NCBI GenBank assembly: GCA_030598425.1 | Contig: JAUVPY010000092.1 | Span: forward strand, 1-8,188 | DNA length: 8,188 nucleotides | Direction: 5' to 3' | Source of the DNA: Anaerolineae bacterium | GTDB lineage: Bacteria > Chloroflexota > Anaerolineae > 4572-78 > NAK82 | Part shown: piece by piece, positions 1-4,606 of the stretch | Layout of the letters: each line of letters opens with the position of its first letter | How positions within the stretch are numbered: position 1 is the stretch's first letter | The notes under the pieces: generated by a model | What the model was told of the DNA's origin: nothing | Databases searched by the model: none | The model's input: only the letters and a program-made list of their open reading frames with translations | Made by a program: the position numbers and the translations under genes

Positions 1-120
1 CCCGAGCCCCCCGTGTGACCTCACGACGTGTTCGGGGGGTCAGGGGGGGGGGCGGCACCAAGCCGGGTGCGGCCTGTACAGCTTGGGGGTCGCCGGTCTG
101 GCGGGGCTGGGTGGGGAGGC
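1..120. other. G-run-rich noncoding stretch with imperfect hairpin
   Basis: This gene-free stretch carries a run of six C (7-12), six G (34-39), ten G (43-52) and later clusters of 3-5 G (85-89, 103-106, 109-111, 113-116). CCCCCCG at 7-13 can pair with CGGGGGG at 33-39 across a 19-nt loop, and C1-C3 can pair with G43-G45. The spaced G runs on the + strand could form quadruplex structures, although one connecting loop would be long. The - strand frame across this region gives a low-complexity, proline-rich translation with no recognisable domain. I see no gene here. The remainder of the gap up to 326 holds the hairpins listed separately. Confidence 0.4.
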
Positions 121-128
121 CATGCTAT

Positions 129-238
129 CCAGGATGGTCATCACGAGAGTGATGGCCTGGTAAAAGCTGCATAAAGTTACCGACAAATATATGGAAACTG
201 GTGATGTGGGTTTAGAGAGAACTGTGTTCCGTCTAAGC
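129..238 (+). ncRNA. candidate structured RNA (two hairpins), unassigned
   Basis: Two stable hairpins lie in this gene-free interval. The first pairs 136-144 with 149-157 (nine pairs, one a T138-G155 wobble) around a GAGA loop, which is a GNRA tetraloop. Three further pairs (129-131 with 158-160) follow after a 4-nt bulge. The second pairs 210-216 with 232-238 (seven pairs, one a T211-G237 wobble), then 219-222 with 226-229 around a TGT triloop. Both wobbles and the GNRA loop exist only in a + strand transcript; on the - strand they become A-C mismatches. This is an inference from structure only: no promoter was found and no known RNA family fits. It could equally be chance folding. Confidence 0.25.
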
Positions 239-294
239 AAGGGTTGGAAGTGTAGCGAGCTGAGAGGAGGGTGAGAATCTGGATCAAAGCAACA

Positions 295-321
295 AAGGCC
301 CCCCAGTTGGTGGAGAGCCTT
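295..321 (-). terminator. terminator-like hairpin of tRNA-Asp
   Basis: Bases 312-321 and 295-304 form a 10-pair stem with a 7-nt loop. The structure includes two G-U pairs that form only in - strand RNA. It begins 5 nt beyond the tRNA 3' end and is followed on the - strand by the T-rich TTTGTTGCTTTG. Position, strand-specific wobble pairs and the T-rich tail all fit an intrinsic terminator for the tRNA transcript. Confidence 0.65.
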
Positions 322-326
322 CATAG

Positions 327-400
327 CGGGCCCGACGGGACTTGAACCCGCGATCTTCGGCTTGACAGGCCGGTATGTTCTCCGTCTACACCACGGGCCC
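327..400 (-). tRNA. trnD: tRNA-Asp (anticodon GTC)
   Basis: The - strand folds into a full 74-nt cloverleaf. The acceptor stem pairs GGGCCCG (400-394) with CGGGCCC (334-328). The D arm starts with GTGT, the anticodon loop is CTGTCAA with GTC at 366-364, and the T arm is GCGGG-TTCAAGT-CCCGT. The discriminator base is G (327), a known identity element of tRNA-Asp. The lowest anticodon-stem pair is a C-A mismatch (27-43), which is tolerable. The CCA end is not encoded: the bases after the discriminator read CTATG. It decodes GAC and GAU. It has its own promoter and terminator, so it is probably a single-gene transcription unit. Confidence 0.96.
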
Positions 401-423
401 TTCTGTCTCTACGAGACGAGCCA

Positions 424-451
424 ATTGTACCACATCTCTATCCCTTGTCAA
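424..451 (-). promoter_or_regulatory. sigma70-type promoter of tRNA-Asp
   Basis: Read on the - strand, a perfect TTGACA -35 box (451-446) is followed after 16 bp by TACAAT (429-424), a five-of-six match to the -10 consensus. The predicted transcription start is near 417, leaving a leader of about 17 nt before the tRNA 5' end at 400. The leader can form a small GTCTC/GAGAC hairpin (405-417). This is the best promoter match in the window, as expected for a stable RNA. Confidence 0.85.
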
Positions 452-547
452 ATCTTCCTGCCCGGACCCAAGTTCGAATATGGACGCATAACTCTATTGG
501 AGTCCTACGTCGATCGTACTTTTAGCCTACTTAGTACCCAATCCCCA

Positions 548-576
548 TTGTCCTGAGCTGAATCCTATGCTAAGAT
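548..576 (+). promoter_or_regulatory. probable promoter of the 634 gene
   Basis: TTGTCC (548-553) and TAAGAT (571-576) are separated by 17 bp. Each matches four of six consensus bases. A TGC directly before the -10 box gives an extended -10. The expected start is near 583, about 50 nt ahead of the GTG at 634 and 100 nt ahead of the ATG at 685. Confidence 0.45.
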
Positions 577-633
577 GGGTCTATGTGGGAGCCTCTTCAA
601 TTGGCATCAACCTAAAGCGCAGCGGTTCCTGCA

Positions 634-1191
634 GTGGACGCTCTTTACACTTCTCCCTCTCGTGCCGTACGGATTCAAGCTGAGATGGTGTCCTTTAACC
701 ATGTGGATGAGCTGAAATCGAAGGAAACCTTGATGCGAGTCACAGTAAAAGAGTCAACAAGTCGTAGCCGCTCACGAAACGGACGCAAGGCAACCGGGGG
801 TGTTCCTCCTGGCGAAAGCGTGGACTTCAGCATATTTGGCGCGAAGGAGATACGGGATGTTCTGAAAAACAAAGCCCACTGTCTGCGCGCTGGTTTCCCG
901 CCCAAACACGTCATTATCGCGACTTTTAACGAGATTCGGGATCATTACATTCTCAGGGTCGGGTTGCCGACCTATTTGAGCCAGATGCTGGGCGGTTCGG
1001 CTACAGCCCCGATGCAATACTGCACTTTGTATTCAGAAGATGGCCGGCGTATCGAGATCAACTTGAACGGCAGCCACAACCAGCCTATGCAGCGCTTTAT
1101 TGCGAAATGGTTTGGGAAAGACGACCTGCCGTTTAAGGTAGAGGTGCGTAGGGGATCAAAGCCTGGTCGAGCTGAAGTTCGATACCTTTAA
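634..1191 (+). CDS. hypothetical protein, family not recognised
   Basis: I do not recognise this 185-residue protein. It has no signal peptide or membrane segment, so it is probably cytoplasmic. The N-terminal part (about residues 40-52) is rich in Ser, Arg and Lys, with an SRSRSRNGRKATGG stretch that is probably disordered and basic. The rest looks like a folded alpha/beta domain with alternating hydrophobic strands (such as HVIIATFNEI and HYILRVGL) and a basic tail. The open frame starts after a stop at 613. The listed start is GTG at 634, but neither it nor the in-frame ATG at 685 (residue 18) has a good ribosome binding site, and the shorter form is quite possible. A plausible promoter lies upstream and a 13-bp hairpin follows the stop. 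Its codons look more AT-rich than those of rlmN or gyrA downstream, which could reflect lateral acquisition, although composition was not computed. Confidence 0.7.
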   Translation: MDALYTSPSRAVRIQAEMVSFNHVDELKSKETLMRVTVKESTSRSRSRNGRKATGGVPPGESVDFSIFGAKEIRDVLKNKAHCLRAGFPPKHVIIATFNEIRDHYILRVGLPTYLSQMLGGSATAPMQYCTLYSEDGRRIEINLNGSHNQPMQRFIAKWFGKDDLPFKVEVRRGSKPGRAEVRYL

Positions 1192-1755
1192 CCTGAACAG
1201 AAATAGAAGACGTGTTGAGGTCGTAAAGACGCAGAGGGGCACTGCCCTCTGCGTCTTCGCGTAAGGCAGAGGCAGATTGCAGATTATGGCGCCAGTGATA
1301 ACGCCTCGATCCAAAAACCGCTGTTCGGCCGAGTCCGGCAGATAGAACGATTCACTTGTCGCCAGCAGCCTGCCTCCTTGGCCCTCGTAGATCACCCATC
1401 GAAATGGCCCCGTGCCGAAGTCACGCTGGGCAACCCACCATATCTTTTGACCCCCATCGAGTGTACCTCGCCATCCCTCCACGTCGTGCCAGCCCCCAGC
1501 GCTATCCTGCCACTGGACGACCGTCCACACTCCATCGGGAGCACCTTGCATTTGCAGCCCAAGGTGTACGCCTATAGGTTTATCGTCTTTATCGTCGTCA
1601 GAGCGTGCGGCAGAAGCGCGCGAAACCGGGGTTGGTGTGGCCCTTCGGATGGTGAGTGTCACTCTATCGCTGGTGGCGGTGAGATCCTCCACCACCAGAT
1701 CGGAAAGACCAGATAAGGCCTCAGAGAGACTATAACTTGACATAAACACAGGCAC
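1156..1755 (-). CDS. exported-protein-like fragment, possibly a pseudogene
   Basis: The translation looks like real protein in its middle. A DLVVEDLTATSDRVTLTI segment (about residues 19-36) resembles the opening strands of CARDB-like domains in exported proteins. It is followed by a Trp-rich beta domain (WTVVQWQDSAGGWHDVEGW, then FRWVIYEGQGG). There are three problems. There is no signal peptide. Neither start (GTG 1755, ATG 1743) has a ribosome binding site, yet the frame stays open and protein-like back to a stop at 1864-1866. The last 50 or so residues run through a strong hairpin and overlap the opposite gene by 36 bp. A neighbouring frame gives a natural end, GFWIEALSLAP then TAA (1286-1284), just before that hairpin. 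I read it as a decaying remnant of a larger surface protein, although a small functional gene is not excluded. Confidence 0.5.
   Translation of the reverse strand: MPVFMSSYSLSEALSGLSDLVVEDLTATSDRVTLTIRRATPTPVSRASAARSDDDKDDKPIGVHLGLQMQGAPDGVWTVVQWQDSAGGWHDVEGWRGTLDGGQKIWWVAQRDFGTGPFRWVIYEGQGGRLLATSESFYLPDSAEQRFLDRGVITGAIICNLPLPYAKTQRAVPLCVFTTSTRLLFLFRLKVSNFSSTRL
1226..1257. terminator. 13-bp perfect hairpin, likely terminator
   Basis: Bases 1226-1238 are perfectly complementary to 1245-1257, leaving a 6-nt loop. The hairpin begins 35 nt after the stop of the 634-1191 gene. No clear T tract follows on either strand (CGCG on +, TACG on - after the stem's own TT), so termination may rest on stem strength. 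It also lies inside the 3' part of the opposing 1156-1755 frame. This suggests that the real 3' end of that gene was once upstream of it. Confidence 0.55.
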
Positions 1756-1812
1756 CGCTTGCGTGAGGGCAGCTCTGGGGGTGTCTAATAGTTGTGGTGA
1801 GGTCCGTATTAT

Positions 1813-1830
1813 GCCACTACGGGTAGTGGC
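1813..1830. repeat. perfect 8-bp inverted repeat
   Basis: GCCACTAC (1813-1820) and GTAGTGGC (1823-1830) form a perfect inverted repeat around GG, between the decayed - strand frame and the promoter at 1868. It could be an operator for the divergent region or part of the decayed coding frame, whose open reading crosses it. No T tract follows on either strand. Confidence 0.4.
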
Positions 1831-1867
1831 TTGGGGGAATTGCCCGGAAATCCTACCTAATTCCTAC

Positions 1868-1895
1868 TTGTAAAATCCGCGATTTATGGTAAAAT
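1868..1895 (+). promoter_or_regulatory. promoter of the Thr/Pro-linker protein gene
   Basis: TTGTAA (1868-1873, four of six) and TAAAAT (1890-1895, five of six) are spaced by 16 bp. The expected start lies near 1902, inside the tandem repeat at 1892-1918. That leaves a leader of about 45 nt before the ATG at 1948. Confidence 0.6.
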
Positions 1896-1918
1896 AGACA
1901 TAAGGGAAATAGACATAA
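1892..1918 (+). repeat. tandem 12-bp repeat, 15-bp period, at promoter
   Basis: AAATAGACATAA occurs at 1892-1903 and again at 1907-1918, separated by GGG. The first copy overlaps the end of the -10 box, and both cover the predicted transcription start. It may be an operator, since tandem sites are common for regulators, or simply a replication-slippage duplication. Confidence 0.7.
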
Positions 1919-1947
1919 AGGGATATGGTTCGAGTAGGAGGGAAAAG

Positions 1948-2778
1948 ATGACAAGGCGACAACAGCTTATCCTGTTTGTGCTGGGTTTGGCGACCGTGAG
2001 CATCTGCACGGTGGCATTTGCCTTGACGATGAGCCTCTGGCGCCAGACCTCCACTTCGGTCATGGCCGCCGATAGGCTATTCGCAGCTACAGCCCAGACT
2101 GACGGAGGCCTGGCTTGGCAGGTAGCGCCAACCCCCGTCGGTTCTCCACCGATCGTACCAGTCGGGCCCGAGGGCGAACCTGTGTATCCACCTACGCTCA
2201 CTTCCACACCTACGCGACCCCCGACCCCTACGAATACGCGCGTGCCTACTTGGACGCCGTCTCCAACCTATACGCCGACAGTGACCCGTATTCCGACTGA
2301 TACACCGGTGCCCACGCCTACCGATACGTCAACCCCCGTGCCGCCGAGCGAGGCACCTGCCGCCCAGCCGTCTGCCCCCACGCCTACACCCACCCCTGAG
2401 TTTCCGTATGATGCTATGACGGAGGTTTTCGACACGGGCACGCCCCAGATGACCCGTGTCACTGGCATGGTGTGGAGAGTTACCAGCGTGACCTTGGCGC
2501 TGTACGATGGCGAGCCGGGCTATCAAATGCGTTTGGTTGACCCCAACGGTAATGAGCATTTGAGCGATGTGTCAGGCCTGGGGGGCACCGACAGTACCTG
2601 TCGGGACTGCGGTGACAATCAAAGGATGAACATGAAAGTAGAGATCCGTCCCTATGTGCCCGGCATGTATCGTGTTGCCCTGATGCAGGGGGACGAGCAG
2701 AAATCGCGTGAAGTGGAGTTCACGCTGGCCCCCAGCCCCCAACAATACGTTCACGTCAACTTCGTCCCTTGGCAATAA
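1948..2778 (+). CDS. membrane-anchored exported protein with Thr/Pro linker
   Basis: The 276-residue product has three parts. Residues 1-6 (MTRRQQ) are basic and are followed by a hydrophobic segment (about 8-30), a signal peptide or signal anchor; Cys20 does not sit in a good lipobox. Residues 81-150 form a Thr/Pro/Ser-rich linker with many TP and PT pairs. Residues 155-276 form a probable beta-sandwich (MVWRVTSVTLALYDGEPGYQM, MYRVALMQGDEQKSREVEF) with a CRDC pair at 218-221. Such long TP linkers between a membrane anchor and a beta domain are frequent in Chloroflexota surface proteins. The start is firm: AGGAGG at 1936-1941 lies six bases before the ATG, and a promoter lies at 1868-1895. 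It probably acts at the cell surface. The binding partner is unknown. Confidence 0.88.
   Translation: MTRRQQLILFVLGLATVSICTVAFALTMSLWRQTSTSVMAADRLFAATAQTDGGLAWQVAPTPVGSPPIVPVGPEGEPVYPPTLTSTPTRPPTPTNTRVPTWTPSPTYTPTVTRIPTDTPVPTPTDTSTPVPPSEAPAAQPSAPTPTPTPEFPYDAMTEVFDTGTPQMTRVTGMVWRVTSVTLALYDGEPGYQMRLVDPNGNEHLSDVSGLGGTDSTCRDCGDNQRMNMKVEIRPYVPGMYRVALMQGDEQKSREVEFTLAPSPQQYVHVNFVPWQ
2188..2397 (+). repeat. low-complexity Thr/Pro codon tract
   Basis: This stretch encodes residues 81-150 of the exported protein and is built mostly from ACN and CCN codons. The codons vary at the third base, so the repeat is stronger in protein than in DNA. The opposite strand reads as a Gly/Val-rich frame only because of this composition. 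Confidence 0.7.
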
Positions 2779-2792
2779 AAGTCTCTGATTAC

Positions 2793-2900
2793 CATCTCGC
2801 AATTCTCATATTGAATGTCCGAACGTAGGGGCAGTGGCTTGGGCAGGCACAAGGCGCTGCCCTTACGTCGTGAGACTGCTATCACGAGAATTGCCGGATG
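2793..2900. repeat. nested inverted repeat, possible miniature palindromic element
   Basis: The outer arms 2793-2807 and 2886-2900 are complementary at 13 of 15 positions and include an uninterrupted GCAATTCTC / GAGAATTGC. Inside them, ACGTAGGGGCAG (2823-2834) pairs with CTGCCCTTACGT (2857-2868). That is 11 Watson-Crick pairs of 12 plus one G-U, and it extends by two more pairs. Nested arms in a 108-bp intergenic block suggest a REP/MITE-like element, or a large terminator after the exported-protein gene, whose stop is at 2778. No transposase or clear target-site duplication is visible. Confidence 0.5.
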
Positions 2901-2913
2901 CTGTGGGACTTTC

Positions 2914-2942
2914 TTGCCCCGCCTCCTAAAATCTGTTACAAT
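2914..2942 (+). promoter_or_regulatory. promoter of the small membrane protein cluster
   Basis: TTGCCC (2914-2919, four of six) and TACAAT (2937-2942, five of six) are spaced by 17 bp. Initiation is expected near 2949. The two imperfect copies of CGGATGTGTG (2948-2957, 2960-2969) lie directly at or after the start. The position supports translation from the ATG at 3013 rather than from the upstream in-frame ATG at 2815. Confidence 0.6.
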
Positions 2943-3012
2943 TCGCCCGGATGTGTGTTCGGATGTATGGCCTGTTGATTTTGAAAAGAGAACCGAAGGG
3001 CAAGAAGTCTCA

Positions 3013-3288
3013 ATGTCCACCGAAGCCGATTCTCCCAGTAGCAAGAATCTCTGGCAACGTTTGAACGGTCCGACCAAAATCGGCCTGGCCTTCGCTGCTG
3101 TGGGCATTTTGCTCACGGTCATCGGGATCTTGCGTGACCCGACCACGCCCGTCAATGCCTGGTCTCTGGGAATGGGGGTGCTCATCTCCGGTGGCACCTG
3201 GGGAGTCGTGAGTTGGGCTATCGCCACTGCCGCCGTCGAGGTAGAACGAGACGTGGCCGAGGCCGAACGTGAAGAGGAAGCTGCGTAG
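3013..3288 (+). CDS. small two-TM membrane protein
   Basis: The 91-residue product has a short polar N terminus, then TM segment 1 (about 22-40, IGLAFAAVGILLTVIGIL), a short loop, TM segment 2 (about 50-74), and a charged, Glu-rich C-terminal helix (75-91, VEVERDVAEAEREEEAA) that probably lies in the cytoplasm. The frame is open back to 2815, but the first 66 residues of that version cross the palindromic element and the predicted promoter, so I start at ATG 3013. Its ribosome binding site is weak (GAAGGG about 12 nt upstream). The next gene begins inside its last codons, which implies translational coupling and possibly a shared complex with that 4-TM protein. No family is recognised. Confidence 0.72.
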   Translation: MSTEADSPSSKNLWQRLNGPTKIGLAFAAVGILLTVIGILRDPTTPVNAWSLGMGVLISGGTWGVVSWAIATAAVEVERDVAEAEREEEAA

Positions 3289-3679
3289 CCAGTTGGCTGT
3301 GTCGGGGGCCTTGGGCGTAATAGGCGGCGCCGCTCTGATGGGGGGTGCCCTTTTTTTATTGCAGCGCACAGGCCTAAGGCCGTTGGTCGCCGGTTGGGCG
3401 ACATGGCTTTTGCTCGCTTTTCTCCTGGCGTTCTCGCTGGCTGAGATCCCAACGATGATCTTCGGTATGAGGTACCTAGGCGACAGCGTTTCCGGAAAGC
3501 GGCTGGTGGTCCTGATCAACGCTGCCTTCACCTTCTTCGCTGCGGTTTATGCCCTTCCCTTCCTTCTGTTGACGGGGCGAGTGGGGATTGGCATGGCGCT
3601 GGCTGCCCTGAGCTTGGTTCGCTTCGCTGGTGGATTGTGGTTTGTGCCCAGCGGCTTATCGATGGAACCTAACCCCTAA
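3269..3679 (+). CDS. four-TM integral membrane protein, unknown function
   Basis: The 136-residue product has a basic start (MKRKLRSQ) and four predicted membrane helices at about 8-32, 39-66, 78-102 and 104-127. Few polar residues lie within the helices and no catalytic motif is visible. It starts at GTG 3269, 20 nt inside the preceding gene, with GAGG at 3259-3262 as a well-placed ribosome binding site. This overlap is the strongest sign that the two are made together. The HAD phosphatase gene follows after 47 nt on the same strand. The call as a membrane protein is firm; its function is not known. Confidence 0.78.
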   Translation: MKRKLRSQLAVSGALGVIGGAALMGGALFLLQRTGLRPLVAGWATWLLLAFLLAFSLAEIPTMIFGMRYLGDSVSGKRLVVLINAAFTFFAAVYALPFLLLTGRVGIGMALAALSLVRFAGGLWFVPSGLSMEPNP

Positions 3680-3726
3680 CCTGCGGCATCCGGCACCTCA
3701 TTTTCTTCCTGACATTGCGAGGAGCT

Positions 3727-4533
3727 ATGAAGTATCAACCACCTGAAGCTTTGCGTGATATACACGCTCTCGTCATAGATATGGACGGTGTACTCTGGCG
3801 CGGTGACGATCCGTTGCCGGGGCTTGTCGGTTTTTTCGAGCTGCTGCGGGAACGTCCCATCGCTTTTCGGCTGGCGACCAATAACGCCAGCAAATCGCCC
3901 AGGCAGTTCGTGGACAAATTTGCCTCACTGGGAGTAAAGGTTGCGCCTGACGACATTCTCACCTCTGCCGGGGTCACGGCTCAGCACATAGCCGCCATCG
4001 CACCAGGTGCGTCAGTGTACGCCATTGGGGATGGGACGCGACAGGCTGTGCTCAAGCACAGCTTGCATCTGAGCAGTGGCGAGCAGGCCGACTTCGTTGC
4101 CGTTGGCTGGGACCCAAAGCTCACCTACAAAGAGTTGAGCGAGGCGACGCTGCTTATACGCGCCGGAGCTAAGTTTATTGGCACCAACCCTGATCGGACC
4201 TTGCCAAGCGAGCGAGGGCTTCTGCCCGGTAACGGCGCGATACTGGCTTGCTTGCAGGCGGCCACCGACGTCGAGCCATTTATCATCGGCAAGCCGGAGC
4301 GCGCAATGTTTGACGCCGCCCTGGCCGCGATGGGGGCCGACGTGGCGCACACAGCCATGCTTGGCGACCGGCTGGAGACGGATATCTTGGGCGGTCAGAA
4401 CGCTGGCCTGCGCACCATCTTCGTGCTCACTGGCGCCAGCGACGAAGCGGAGCTGGCTGCCAGCCCGGTAAGACCTGACTGGGTCTTCAAGGACATCCAG
4501 GAATTAACACGAGCTTGGGGGGCCCTCTCTTGA
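3727..4533 (+). CDS. HAD-IIA family phosphatase (NagD/AraL/PGP-like)
   Basis: This predicted cytoplasmic, Mg-dependent phosphatase has 268 residues, normal for the family. All four HAD motifs are present: motif I DMDGVLW with nucleophile Asp18 and acid/base Asp20; motif II Thr51 in TNNAS; motif III Lys189 in GKPE; and motif IV GDRLETD with Asp214 and Asp219. The class IIA cap lies between motifs II and III and includes TNPD and the P-S-E-R-G-L-LPGNGA stretch. Family members dephosphorylate small phosphate esters such as nucleotides, sugar phosphates, 2-phosphoglycolate or glycerol phosphate. The substrate cannot be assigned from sequence alone. I start at ATG 3727 behind GAGGAG (3719-3724); the spacing is short, and an in-frame TTG at 3715 is an alternative. 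It probably shares the transcript of the two membrane-protein genes. Confidence 0.93.
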   Translation: MKYQPPEALRDIHALVIDMDGVLWRGDDPLPGLVGFFELLRERPIAFRLATNNASKSPRQFVDKFASLGVKVAPDDILTSAGVTAQHIAAIAPGASVYAIGDGTRQAVLKHSLHLSSGEQADFVAVGWDPKLTYKELSEATLLIRAGAKFIGTNPDRTLPSERGLLPGNGAILACLQAATDVEPFIIGKPERAMFDAALAAMGADVAHTAMLGDRLETDILGGQNAGLRTIFVLTGASDEAELAASPVRPDWVFKDIQELTRAWGALS

Positions 4534-4558
4534 TGATGGCCCCTCGTCGGGAGCAACC

Positions 4559-4590
4559 ATAAACCCGGATTTTGTCAAAATCGGGTTTAT
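4559..4590 (+). terminator. hairpin terminator between HAD gene and rlmN
   Basis: ATAAACCC (4559-4566) plus GATTTT (4568-4573) pairs with AAAATC (4577-4582) plus GGGTTTAT (4583-4590). This gives 14 pairs with a single bulged G4567 and a GTC loop. The A-rich foot and TTTAT end resemble a symmetric intrinsic terminator. It starts 26 nt after the HAD stop and ends 16 nt before the rlmN ATG, so it could also restrict read-through into, or translation of, rlmN. Confidence 0.65.
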
Positions 4591-4606
4591 CACTCGTTCT
4601 TAATCT

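Noticed and set aside
260..290. CTGAGA followed by a CTGGATC word, recalling a TPP riboswitch
   Set aside because: The other conserved THI-box segments and pairing are missing, and no thiamin gene follows.
40..324. Proline-rich 94-codon frame on the - strand
   Set aside because: It spans the tRNA terminator and the G/C homopolymers, has no ribosome binding site, and its translation is low-complexity with no domain.
362..556. 64-codon + strand frame
   Set aside because: It starts inside the tRNA-Asp gene and covers its promoter on the other strand, so it is a chance frame.
1356..1716. Two overlapping + strand frames opposite the decayed gene
   Set aside because: Their translations lack domain-like patterning, whereas the - strand frame has clear strand-like segments.
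2268..2468. Gly/Val-rich frame on the - strand
   Set aside because: It is the complement of the Thr/Pro codon tract and arises only from that composition.
2815..3012. Longer N terminus for the 2-TM protein from ATG 2815
   Set aside because: These codons cross the nested palindrome and the predicted promoter, and read as Arg/Cys-rich noise without a binding site.
2751..3531. Long - strand frames opposite the membrane protein genes
   Set aside because: They are shadows of the + strand genes with Arg/Pro/Ser-rich noise translations and no initiation signals.
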